The notes under the pieces were generated by a model. That model was not told the DNA's origin, searched no databases, and saw nothing but the letters and a program-made list of their open reading frames with translations. Shown here in pieces: positions 31,182 through 38,633 of a stretch of 41,923 bases of DNA. Source of the stretch: a virus. The translations under genes were made by a program, and so were the position numbers. Numbering within the stretch: the stretch's first letter is position 1; each line of letters opens with the position of its first letter. The stretch is taken from IMG/VR virus record IMGVR_UViG_3300028418_000524, positions 1 through 41,923 of that record. The stretch is one strand, 5' to 3'.

Positions 31182-31627
31182 TAGTGTGAATCTCCATTAC
31201 CGTTCTTGTATACAATTTCTCTGTCAGCGTCTTTTAATTTTTCAATATTTGTTTGTGCTTTTTCCATTTGCTTTGTTAAAAATTCAATGTTTATTTTGTT
31301 GTTTGCCATGTCATCGATATGCTTCTGCATTCTTTCAAAAGACTTGTATAAATCCTCAATCAACATAAACTGTTCTATGTCCTGTGAACTTTGACCTAAC
31401 TCACCTCTAGGATATTTGATTCTAAAGTTTGTGTTTTTTGTAACTTCGCCGTGCAGTCTTTCATCTTCCGCAGTCATGTCTTTTTCTATCAGAACTGATT
31501 TTGTTTCTAGTATGTTCAATCTTTCTATTACACCAAAGTATGCCCATACACCTACTGCCACTGCCGCTACAATAGACAACAGATTTCGCATAGGCATTGA
31601 TATTGCTGTTTTATCGCTAATTTTCAT
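31181..31627 (-). CDS. Membrane-anchored coiled-coil phage protein
   Basis: The 148-residue protein has one hydrophobic helix (about residues 13-32, RNLLSIVAAVAVGVWAYFGV) and a long charged region with coiled-coil spacing (ERLNILETKSVLIEKDMTAED, then IEDLYKSFERMQKHIDDMANN and FLTKQMEKAQTNIEKLKDADRE). FRIKYPRGELGQSSQDIEQFMLIE in the middle is remembered from T4-like cyanophage proteins. No ribosome site precedes the ATG; a TAAATA box is 8 bases upstream (31636-31641). Topology suggests an inner-membrane protein with a long soluble part. Function unknown. Confidence 0.68.
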   Translation of the reverse strand: MKISDKTAISMPMRNLLSIVAAVAVGVWAYFGVIERLNILETKSVLIEKDMTAEDERLHGEVTKNTNFRIKYPRGELGQSSQDIEQFMLIEDLYKSFERMQKHIDDMANNKINIEFLTKQMEKAQTNIEKLKDADREIVYKNGNGDSH

Positions 31628-31635
31628 AATAGCAG

Positions 31636-31641
31636 TATTTA
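31636..31641 (-). promoter_or_regulatory. Late-promoter-like TAAATA box
   Basis: The - strand reads TAAATACTGCTATT then ATG (31627), very close to the T4 late consensus TATAAATACTATT. No ribosome site lies between, so the transcript would start about 2-3 bases before the ATG. Confidence 0.45.
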
Positions 31642-31956
31642 TTTTTTAGTGATAGAGTCTATCTGTGTCAAAATAACTTTTATATCTTCTAGTGCGTTTT
31701 GACGCCATACACCGTGGTTGCCCTTCATCATCTGAGTGGGCCTATTAAACGCAAAATCGTGTATTTTGCTCAATCCTCTAGCACCTGCAGATATTGGACT
31801 GTTTTTTTGCTTATCGCTTGATACGTGTCCTGTGTGTACTAATTTAGTAACGTCATTTAGGTACTTCTGATGTGAGAATGGAGAAGCGGTAGTATGTCTA
31901 GATGGATCATCACCTAGTCCTTCATTTACTTTTTTGATAGATTTATCTTGCTCCAT
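31639..31956 (-). CDS. Phage protein, unknown function
   Basis: A 105-residue basic protein containing DDPSRHTTASPFSHQKYLNDVTKLVHTGHVS and ARGLSKIHDFAFNRPTQMMKGNHGVWRQNALEDIKVIL. No membrane helix is seen. It lies between the cold-shock gene and the coiled-coil protein, and a TAAATA box stands 5 bases upstream of its ATG. The distribution of histidines and lysines hints at nucleic-acid or metal contact. Function unknown. Confidence 0.55.
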   Translation of the reverse strand: MEQDKSIKKVNEGLGDDPSRHTTASPFSHQKYLNDVTKLVHTGHVSSDKQKNSPISAGARGLSKIHDFAFNRPTQMMKGNHGVWRQNALEDIKVILTQIDSITKK

Positions 31957-31961
31957 AAAAC

Positions 31962-31967
31962 TATTTA
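31962..31967 (-). promoter_or_regulatory. Late-promoter-like TAAATA box
   Basis: The - strand reads TAAATA-GTTTT-ATG, with 5 bases between box and start codon. In the T4 late layout the +1 base would be the A of the ATG (31956). There is no ribosome site. Confidence 0.4.
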
Positions 31968-31980
31968 TTGTTAAATGGAT

Positions 31981-32211
31981 CTAGTTAGATTCGTGTGGAA
32001 GGATGTCTGGTCTTTGCAGGTTTACTGCACAAGGTCCTTTTGCCGCTATATCAACATCAAAGATGATTTTTTCACCTTCTTTTAACGGATTAAGACCTGC
32101 GGCCTTAACTGCTGATATATGGACAAACACGTCTTTCTCTTTATCTTCACGTTCAATGAAACCAAACCCTTTTGTTCCGTTGAACCATTTTACTTTACCT
32201 GTTACTGCCAT
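31981..32211 (-). CDS. Cold-shock domain protein (CspA family)
   Basis: The 76-residue protein is a complete cold-shock domain. It starts MAVTGKVKWFNGTKGFGFIE (RNP1 KGFGFI), continues with DVFVHISAV (RNP2), and GEKIIFDVDIAAKGPCAVNLQRP. Such proteins bind single-stranded RNA or DNA and act as RNA chaperones. In the phage it may help translation or protect single strands. The gene lies between an acidic protein and a small protein in the 31-33 kb block. No TAAATA box was noticed directly before it. Confidence 0.9.
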   Translation of the reverse strand: MAVTGKVKWFNGTKGFGFIEREDKEKDVFVHISAVKAAGLNPLKEGEKIIFDVDIAAKGPCAVNLQRPDILPHESN

Positions 32212-32223
32212 AAATGTCTTTGA

Positions 32224-33042
32224 TTATTTTTTGTCTGCTGGATCGAGATCGTTTGTAAACTTATCTTCTGCAGGCTCTTCTACTACTTCGTTTGCTGGAG
32301 TATCCAACTCAACATCTTCTCCTACATCTTCGTCTTCTAAAGGTATAGTAGAATTAGGTGTACCTTCTTGCTCTTCCGGTTCTGGTGTAGTTTCTTCTTC
32401 CGGTTCTTTTTCTTGTACAACTTCTTCTGGTGCTTCGGCCTGTTCAGCATCAGCAATAATTTCTTTTGTTTCTGGTGTTTTCATAACAAATGCATTTTCG
32501 TTTGCTTCAACTTCATTACCTGAAAACGTATTATACATTTCTACTAAATCATTTGCATCTGCTTCTTTTACAAATTCTGTAATGTCTTTTAAGAATACTT
32601 CTCTGAATGCTTTGTCATCCATAGTAGCATCTTCTTTTTCCTGTGATTTTAATTCTGCTAATTGCGTTTCTAATTCTGCAATTTTATCTAATCTTTTGCT
32701 TTCTTCGTTTACTGATTTTCTAATAGTAGTTGCTAATGAATCATCTGCGTCTGCTTCTTTAATTGCTTTTGTAATATCAGATTCTGTTTTTGGTTCAGCA
32801 ACAATCGATTCTACTAATTTTTCTGCTTCTGCAGAATGTTTTACAGGCTCAGCATATTCTTTGATCCCTGCTAGTTTGGCAATATCTGCCAATGAAACTT
32901 CTTTATCGTCTAAAATTTTAGGTTCAGCACTTGCCGCCTCTAACAATGAAGTTCTTTCTTCTTCAGGAGTCATGTTACTCATTTGGTTTAAACGAGCAAC
33001 TAGGTCTGCAAAGTTGTCTGTGTATTGTTTCTTATGTGCCAT
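32224..33042 (-). CDS. Acidic, largely disordered phage protein
   Basis: The 272-residue protein has a short helical head (MAHKKQYTDNFADLVARLNQM), a middle with coiled-coil-like LDKIAELETQLAELKSQ, and a very acidic C-terminal third rich in E, P, T and D (PEEETTPEPEEQEGTPN). The composition suggests a scaffold-like or flexible structural role rather than an enzyme. A TAAATA box lies 5 bases before its ATG with no ribosome site. A large open frame on the opposite strand is a shadow of the acidic composition. Function unknown. Confidence 0.6.
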   Translation of the reverse strand: MAHKKQYTDNFADLVARLNQMSNMTPEEERTSLLEAASAEPKILDDKEVSLADIAKLAGIKEYAEPVKHSAEAEKLVESIVAEPKTESDITKAIKEADADDSLATTIRKSVNEESKRLDKIAELETQLAELKSQEKEDATMDDKAFREVFLKDITEFVKEADANDLVEMYNTFSGNEVEANENAFVMKTPETKEIIADAEQAEAPEEVVQEKEPEEETTPEPEEQEGTPNSTIPLEDEDVGEDVELDTPANEVVEEPAEDKFTNDLDPADKK

Positions 33043-33047
33043 ATGAT

Positions 33048-33053
33048 TATTTA
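33048..33053 (-). promoter_or_regulatory. Late-promoter-like TAAATA box
   Basis: The - strand reads TAAATA-ATCAT-ATG, again exactly 5 bases from the box to the start codon at 33042, with no ribosome site. The same spacing is seen at 31962 and 37597. Confidence 0.4.
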
Positions 33054-33067
33054 TTATTTGTTACTGT

Positions 33068-34348
33068 TTATTTAAGACGTTGTTTTAGCATATCAGTTAG
33101 TTTTGACTCATATGCACTGGATTTTAACCCTAGTTTTTTAACATTTTTGTACTCGTCACCTGGTTTTACATCTGATGTTGTATTCTGTTTAGTTATAATA
33201 CCAACCCCAGCGGCATCTTCATCTGCTTGTTTTCTATTTTCTTTAGCAATTTTTTTTTCAACATCGTTAACTCTTTTGCCTAGTATTCTCATCATGCCTG
33301 GTTTTGTATCAACGTCATCGATTTGTGTTTCACGTGCTAATATTTCGTCTATATTTTTTTTAACAATTTCTGAATGTTTTGTAAATGTGTTTGAATCTAT
33401 TTGTTCTCTGTAAGGATTTAACTTTTGATATTCTTCATAGTGATGTACTGCTTGTAAGTAGTCTGCGGCAAGATTTAATTTTGTTTGTACCCATGCTTCT
33501 AAATCATCTCCATGCTTGATCATCTCAATTAATTCAATAGCCATTTTTGCAGTCTGGTACAACTGGCTCTTGCTCATGTGTCCTTCGCCTGCATTTTCAA
33601 ACTTGCCTGCGTGTGCACCACCAGACATCTTCTCGTAATGTTCTGCGGCCTCTTCTGGAGTTAATCCTAATTCATCAGCATGACTCATAAACTCGTCCTT
33701 GCTCATGTTCTGTGCCATGTTAGCGATCTTTTCGCCTGCGTCTTCATCAAAACCTATATCTAATACATCATCGTCTTCTTCTCCAGGACCAAAATCTTCA
33801 TCATTAAAATCTACATCGTCTTGCTTGAACCACTGTGCTTCTTTTCCGAATCCTACAAGTACATTGCCGTCATCATCTCTATCTAACAGTTTTCCTAGAG
33901 TTCCTCCCCATTCACCTTCAACATCTGTACTAATCCTAACTGATTGATCTTCGTTGAATTGTAGTAATGCTTTTTCTACAGAAGTGTTTTTTGATAGATC
34001 TTTTTGTAGTTTCTCAATCTGTCTTACAGCACCACTGTAATTACCCGCCATTTTTTTAGCAATTTCTTTTGCTTGTGAAACTAATTTCCAACCAGAGGCG
34101 TCTTCTGACATACCATCATCATCGTATGCACCTGCTTTGGATCCTGCTGTGTAACCGTGTACACTCTTGACGTAGTTTGATGCAAGGTCAATCTTCTTGG
34201 CCACCCATGATTCCATCTCTTGCTCATTTTTAAGTAAGTTATGAATCTGTATTGAGTGCGTACCAATTTTTAACAATTGGTTCTGTGCCATACTTGCTTC
34301 GTATGTGTCTGGTTGTACTGGTTGATTGTGTAATTCGTTTATTTTCAT
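33068..34348 (-). CDS. Phage protein with two copies of a helical domain
   Basis: The start is taken at ATG 34348 (MKINELHN...), one base after the previous stop; the TTG five codons earlier is unlikely. Numbered from this ATG, the protein has a duplicated block of about 48 residues (19-66 and 258-305) with the shared pattern W-V-x-K-x-x-L-A-x-x-Y-x-x-x-V-H. Between them is an acidic linker (DFNDEDFGPGEEDDDVLDIGFDED) and a helix-rich stretch. The N-terminal MKINEL resembles the starts of several nearby genes. It looks like a structural or DNA-organising protein; family not identified. Confidence 0.62.
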   Translation of the reverse strand: MKINELHNQPVQPDTYEASMAQNQLLKIGTHSIQIHNLLKNEQEMESWVAKKIDLASNYVKSVHGYTAGSKAGAYDDDGMSEDASGWKLVSQAKEIAKKMAGNYSGAVRQIEKLQKDLSKNTSVEKALLQFNEDQSVRISTDVEGEWGGTLGKLLDRDDDGNVLVGFGKEAQWFKQDDVDFNDEDFGPGEEDDDVLDIGFDEDAGEKIANMAQNMSKDEFMSHADELGLTPEEAAEHYEKMSGGAHAGKFENAGEGHMSKSQLYQTAKMAIELIEMIKHGDDLEAWVQTKLNLAADYLQAVHHYEEYQKLNPYREQIDSNTFTKHSEIVKKNIDEILARETQIDDVDTKPGMMRILGKRVNDVEKKIAKENRKQADEDAAGVGIITKQNTTSDVKPGDEYKNVKKLGLKSSAYESKLTDMLKQRLK

Positions 34349-34349
34349 T

Positions 34350-35201
34350 TTAATTGAATCCAAAATGTGTTACTTCTGGATACTTTGCTAATACTTTTCT
34401 TGCTATTTCGTTGTGTGCTTTAACCATCTGATTCATATAGCCTTCGTCTCTACCGCCTGAGTATATTGTTGGACCACCCGGAGTTTTATCAACAGTTGTT
34501 GGCTCGTATGCAGACGGCTTATCAATATTCTTTTGTAGCCATTGCGTAGTTCTTGCTATAAATTCTTTTGCTGGAACTGGTCCTGCATCTTCAAAATTTG
34601 AATCATACCCAAGTGCATCTAAGAAGTTTCTCATACTTGCGTTACTCATGTAAGGACTTTCTACTTCTTCGTCATTTTGATAATCCTTAGGAAAAGTCCA
34701 CAACTTGTCATCTTCCGGATGTTTATGGTATGCAATCATTTCAGCACCTTCTTCAACTACATCGTCTTCTGCTACTGTGATTCTATCATCATGATCCATT
34801 CCTGTTTCGTAAGGTACAAATATTGTTTGTCCGATACGTCTTTCTTTAGGTTCTTCTTTTTCTACTTTAATATGATATCCTAATGCTCCAGGTTGTGACA
34901 TTGATTCAGCATCAACTTTTGTTACAGTACCTACAACAAACCTATCTGGTCTGTCTGGCATAGGTTCAAAGTCGTATGCTTTGATCTTATCACCTACTTT
35001 AAATTTGTCTTGGAATTTTAATCCTTCTTTCACAGATTCGTCTTTAATTAAATCATGTTGATGTTTCTGCAAATCCGCCATGTTGTCGAACGTGCCTGTA
35101 AGTTTGCCGTGTCTGTATGAATAGAATTTTCCGTCTTTGTTTCTTGCGGCAAGTCCGTATTTGTTCATACCTCTGTCTGAATTAAATTCATTAAATCTCA
35201 T
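34350..35201 (-). CDS. Phage protein with KOW-like region, unknown function
   Basis: The 283-residue protein begins MRFNEFNSDRGM, followed by NKYGLAARNKDGKFYSYRHGKL. The middle FKVGDKIKAYDFEPMPDRPDRFVVGTVTKVDAESM reads like a small beta-barrel (KOW/SH3-like) region. A later part is MIAYHKHPEDDKLWTFPKDY. It begins within the stop-codon region of the gene at 35198 and lies just 1 base before the duplicated-domain gene. Its start shares the M-[KR]-x-x-E pattern of nearby genes. Function unknown. Confidence 0.58.
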   Translation of the reverse strand: MRFNEFNSDRGMNKYGLAARNKDGKFYSYRHGKLTGTFDNMADLQKHQHDLIKDESVKEGLKFQDKFKVGDKIKAYDFEPMPDRPDRFVVGTVTKVDAESMSQPGALGYHIKVEKEEPKERRIGQTIFVPYETGMDHDDRITVAEDDVVEEGAEMIAYHKHPEDDKLWTFPKDYQNDEEVESPYMSNASMRNFLDALGYDSNFEDAGPVPAKEFIARTTQWLQKNIDKPSAYEPTTVDKTPGGPTIYSGGRDEGYMNQMVKAHNEIARKVLAKYPEVTHFGFN

Positions 35202-35464
35202 CTTCTCACTACTCCTGGTCCGCCAAATAAACTAACTCCGCCTAATGCATGAGCACCCTTGGCAGTTCCGTTTGGATTTTTAGGTTGTACTACTTTTGGA
35301 ACTCTAGGTGCTTTTGTACCTGAAACTCCTGGTGTACCTGTGTATGATTTGTTACCTCTGTCTTTGCCAATTGCTATGTGCGGAGATACGACTGTGGCTA
35401 TATTACCTGCACTTGTGGCACCTGCCGTTGCGGCCTCTCGCATTATGACTTCACTTATCTTCAT
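35198..35464 (-). CDS. Small Gly/Ala/Thr-rich protein coupled to a radical SAM gene
   Basis: An 88-residue protein of low complexity: MKISEVIMREAATAGATSAG, then IATVVSPHIAIGKDRGNK, then PGVSGTKAPRVPKVV and a C-terminal GGVSLFGGPGVVRR. The ATG overlaps the radical SAM stop as ATGA. The glycine-, alanine- and proline-rich sequence with a helical MKISEVIMRE head could be a structural or processed protein. Similar proteins are remembered from marine T4-like phages. A substrate role for the upstream radical SAM enzymes is possible but unproved. Function unknown. Confidence 0.58.
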   Translation of the reverse strand: MKISEVIMREAATAGATSAGNIATVVSPHIAIGKDRGNKSYTGTPGVSGTKAPRVPKVVQPKNPNGTAKGAHALGGVSLFGGPGVVRR

Positions 35465-36537
35465 ACTGTTGTATTTATTTTGTGTTTGTCAGCAACAACG
35501 TCAATTTTGCACGAGCACCATTCTACTGGACACGGTATATACTTGTCGTATATTTTAAAATTATCCTTGTTAATATTGCCCATAAGGTGCATACTGGGTT
35601 TAATTGCATCATCTGTTATAAATTTCCTTGCTTCACCCTCTTTTTTATGTACTCGAATAAGTTGTGAACAAGGGTAGATATCACCGTTTGGTTGTATGTA
35701 AAATCGTCTAGATCCTGCCGAGCATTTCCACCCTTTGAATGAATGCTGTTGGTTTACTAATACAGATTGCCAGTGTACACGTTCATGATCACCTTGTACT
35801 TCCATAGGCCAACCAATATTTGCACCTTTTACATTAAATTGACCACGTGCATAATTGTTCATACCCAGCCTCTCGTCGTGTATCCATTCCAGCATTTCTT
35901 CTGTGTATCCGTCAATCAGTTTGTGTGTGCCTAGGTTTGGCCTTAGACACTTGGTTGCATAATCAACAGGTATTTTGTCTTTTATTCTTTTTATTAGATC
36001 TACCACTTTCCAAAAATGTTTTGGATCCAACATTAGGTTTGCATTTGTTTGATATGTATGAGAAATTATTTCTAAGTTTGAAAAATATAGATCAGGATCA
36101 CAAAAATCTGCATGGAAACTTGAGTTAACAACAGCCACGTCCCACAGTTCTGCATCTCTTAATTTTTTAAACCATCGATTGGTTCTACTTGCGTTAGTGT
36201 CAATCATAAGGCAAATCTTTTGCTCACCGTTTAGAAATAGATTTCTCATGGCAACTAAAAATTCAATTAATTTTGGCCACATGGTTGGTTCACCACCAAG
36301 CAGTTCTATTGTGATATAACACTTTTTTGGTAACTGTTCTTTCAGTATTTTAAAAAAATTCAATGCTTTGTCGTATTCAGGAAATCCATATTCTCCATCA
36401 TGTAATTCTGTTGGACAATATCTACAAGCAAAGTTGCAAGTTGTTGTAAAATTCCACGTAACATAAACCAGTTCTTCTGGTTTGTATCCATAAAGGCGAG
36501 AATGTATTCTGTTAACTTTGGATATATCTTTTAACAT
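35461..36537 (-). CDS. SPASM radical SAM protein A
   Basis: The radical SAM motif is TTCNFACRYCPTELHDG (CX3CX2C near residue 34), with LLGGEPTMWPKL about 55 residues later. The C-terminal SPASM domain has GWKCSAGSRRFYIQPNGDIYPCSQL and CPVEWCSCKIDVVADK. The 358-residue protein is a close paralogue of the two upstream genes (36542 and 37614), so they arose by tandem duplication. The stop overlaps the small protein at 35464. Substrate unknown; SPASM enzymes often act on peptides. Confidence 0.88.
   Translation of the reverse strand: MLKDISKVNRIHSRLYGYKPEELVYVTWNFTTTCNFACRYCPTELHDGEYGFPEYDKALNFFKILKEQLPKKCYITIELLGGEPTMWPKLIEFLVAMRNLFLNGEQKICLMIDTNASRTNRWFKKLRDAELWDVAVVNSSFHADFCDPDLYFSNLEIISHTYQTNANLMLDPKHFWKVVDLIKRIKDKIPVDYATKCLRPNLGTHKLIDGYTEEMLEWIHDERLGMNNYARGQFNVKGANIGWPMEVQGDHERVHWQSVLVNQQHSFKGWKCSAGSRRFYIQPNGDIYPCSQLIRVHKKEGEARKFITDDAIKPSMHLMGNINKDNFKIYDKYIPCPVEWCSCKIDVVADKHKINTTV
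35472..35477 (-). promoter_or_regulatory. Late-promoter-like TAAATA box
   Basis: The - strand reads TAAATA-CAACAGT-ATG before the gene at 35464, 7 bases from box to ATG. The box lies in the last codons of the radical SAM gene. No ribosome site is present. Confidence 0.35.
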
Positions 36538-36541
36538 ACAG

Positions 36542-37591
36542 TTATTTAAGTTTTTCTGCTAACACGTCGAATCGACATGGGCACCAATTTTCTGGACAAA
36601 TTATATAATCTTTAAGTGGTTGAAACGTGCCTTCGTTTATGTTTCCCATAAAGTTTTTGTGTGTACGATCTGAAGCAAATTTTCTTTTACCATCAACTAG
36701 TATTCTTGGAGATATCAATTTTGAGCAAGGATAGATATCACCATTTGGTTCGATAAAAAACCTACGTGAACCTGCTGAACATTTCCACCCTTTAAAAGAA
36801 TGTTGTTTTTTTGCAATTATATCTAAAAAATTTACTTTTTTATGATCGTAATATACCTGTTGAGGCCAACTTGGTTCAGCATCTCTATCTTTTCCGTATT
36901 TGTTTCCATCAAAGAAAAAACGATTTTTATTATGATCTGTTATGTATTCCAATTGATCTTCGGTATAGTCATCATTAATGTCATGTTTGAAATTATCTCT
37001 GATAGGAACAATCATTGTATCTACAGGTAGAGTTGCATTAACACGTTTTATTAAGTTCTTGATATGCCCGAAGTTCTTTGGTTCAAGTAAAAAACTTGCA
37101 TTTACTAAATGCTCTTGTGAGATTATTTCTAAATTATCATAAAACAATTCTTCGTTGTATTTCATTTCGTCTGCATGATAACTTGGATGCAATACAACAA
37201 AGTGTCCTAGATTGTTTGAAACGAAAGTTTCCCAATATCTATTTGTTCTACTTAAATTGGTATCAATTTGTATTACTATTTTTTGTGTTGTACTCTCAAA
37301 CATGGTTTCAACTGCTTTTAAAAAATCTACAAGTTTAGGCCACATTGATGGCTCACCGCCTGTTATACCGAGATTGATGTATGCATTTTTAGGCAGAGTT
37401 GTGATTAAGGTCCCGATAAAATTTATAGCACCTTCATAGTTGGGAAATTTATAATCTTTATCATGTAATTCATCTGGACAGTATGCACATGAAAAGTTAC
37501 AGGTACTAGTTAATGTCCAGGTTACATAGACTAAATCATTTGGTAAATGACCTCCTAGGTGTGAACCAACGTGTGTGATTTGTTCTGGCAT
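36542..37591 (-). CDS. SPASM radical SAM protein B
   Basis: The motifs are STCNFSCAYCPDELHD (CX3CX2C), GITGGEPSMWPKLVDFL, and a C-terminal GWKCSAGSRRFFIEPNGDIYPCSKL then CPENWCPCRFDVLAEK. The layout is identical to its neighbours at 35461 and 37614 but the body is diverged, so the three may act on related but different substrates. A TAAATA box stands 5 bases before the ATG and no ribosome site is seen. Confidence 0.88.
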   Translation of the reverse strand: MPEQITHVGSHLGGHLPNDLVYVTWTLTSTCNFSCAYCPDELHDKDYKFPNYEGAINFIGTLITTLPKNAYINLGITGGEPSMWPKLVDFLKAVETMFESTTQKIVIQIDTNLSRTNRYWETFVSNNLGHFVVLHPSYHADEMKYNEELFYDNLEIISQEHLVNASFLLEPKNFGHIKNLIKRVNATLPVDTMIVPIRDNFKHDINDDYTEDQLEYITDHNKNRFFFDGNKYGKDRDAEPSWPQQVYYDHKKVNFLDIIAKKQHSFKGWKCSAGSRRFFIEPNGDIYPCSKLISPRILVDGKRKFASDRTHKNFMGNINEGTFQPLKDYIICPENWCPCRFDVLAEKLK

Positions 37592-37596
37592 ATCAG

Positions 37597-37602
37597 TATT
37601 TA
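37597..37602 (-). promoter_or_regulatory. Late-promoter-like TAAATA box
   Basis: The - strand reads AGTAAATACTGATATG, placing TAAATA 5 bases upstream of ATG 37591, with CTG following the box as in the T4 late consensus. No ribosome site is seen. Confidence 0.45.
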
Positions 37603-37613
37603 CTGTAAAATTG

Positions 37614-38633
37614 TTAGGCTACTTTAACTTTTTCAGCAATAGCATCCATTTTGCACGGACACCACTGCACAGGGCAAGTGATATAGTCACTGTGTATTTT
37701 AAAGTCTTGGTCTGCTATGTTACCCATGTTAGAAGTTCTTTTTCTTATCAACGAGCAGGGATATATGTCTCCACCTGGCTCAATGTAAAACCTACGTGAA
37801 CCTGCTGAACATTTCCACCCTTTAAAGGAGTGTTGCTGATTTACTAATACATTTTGCCACTCGACTCGTTTATTATCAAAGTACATTGTGAGAGGCCAAA
37901 TAAGTTCGTTACCAGGAATGTTGTATATTTTTCTATCAAAATTAAATCTATGCTTCATTTTGTTTTTAATATAGTCTAACATTTCTTCACTGTATCCGTC
38001 TATGATATTACCAGTGTTTAATGCATCAACATCTTTGTCCACAGGTCTCAATACTTTTGTTACTGTGTCTACAGGTAAATTTTTATTAACACGTTCTAAA
38101 AGATTAATAATTTTATCAAAGTGTCTAGGATCCAACATAAAATTTGCATTGGTTAGATATTTGCTTGATGCTATTTTCAAATTAGAATAAAACAATTCCG
38201 GATCACACATATCAGCATGATAACTGAAATTAAAGATAATAGATTTATACAAGTTTTTTTCAACCATTGTGTTAAACCATCTGTTGGTTCTACTGCCGTT
38301 TGTATCCAACTGTAATATTATTTGTTGTTTTTTATCAGCAAAAAACTCTTGCACAGCAGTTCCAAACTCGATAAGTTTAGGCCAAAGTGTTGGCTCACCG
38401 CCTATCAGTTCAAATATTATATGTGCATTCTCAGGTGATTGTTTTGATAAGGATTTTATAAAGTGTAATGCATCTTCGTATTTAGGAAATCCATACTTGC
38501 CATCATGCAAATGATCTGGACAATATGAACACGAAAAATTACAAGTTGTCGTAAAACTCCACGTAACATAAATTAAATCGTTTGCGGTTTTACCCGGGAC
38601 ATAACCACCAACCTGTTTAACATCATTTAACAT
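37614..38633 (-). CDS. SPASM radical SAM protein C
   Basis: The motifs are TTCNFSCSYCPDHLHDG (CX3CX2C), LIGGEPTLWPKLIEFG, and a C-terminal GWKCSAGSRRFYIEPGGDIYPCSLI then CPVQWCPCKMDAIAEK. The 339-residue protein is the first of three tandem paralogues on the - strand. Its ATG overlaps the end of the QueC-like gene by 11 bases, so the PP-loop enzyme and the radical SAM enzymes are probably one unit. Substrate unknown. Confidence 0.88.
   Translation of the reverse strand: MLNDVKQVGGYVPGKTANDLIYVTWSFTTTCNFSCSYCPDHLHDGKYGFPKYEDALHFIKSLSKQSPENAHIIFELIGGEPTLWPKLIEFGTAVQEFFADKKQQIILQLDTNGSRTNRWFNTMVEKNLYKSIIFNFSYHADMCDPELFYSNLKIASSKYLTNANFMLDPRHFDKIINLLERVNKNLPVDTVTKVLRPVDKDVDALNTGNIIDGYSEEMLDYIKNKMKHRFNFDRKIYNIPGNELIWPLTMYFDNKRVEWQNVLVNQQHSFKGWKCSAGSRRFYIEPGGDIYPCSLIRKRTSNMGNIADQDFKIHSDYITCPVQWCPCKMDAIAEKVKVA

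Noticed and set aside
32003-33046. A 347-residue open frame on the + strand opposite the acidic protein
   Set aside because: It is serine/alanine-rich with the look of the reverse complement of a Glu/Asp/Ala-rich coding region, lacks a ribosome site, and the - strand gene has better evidence.
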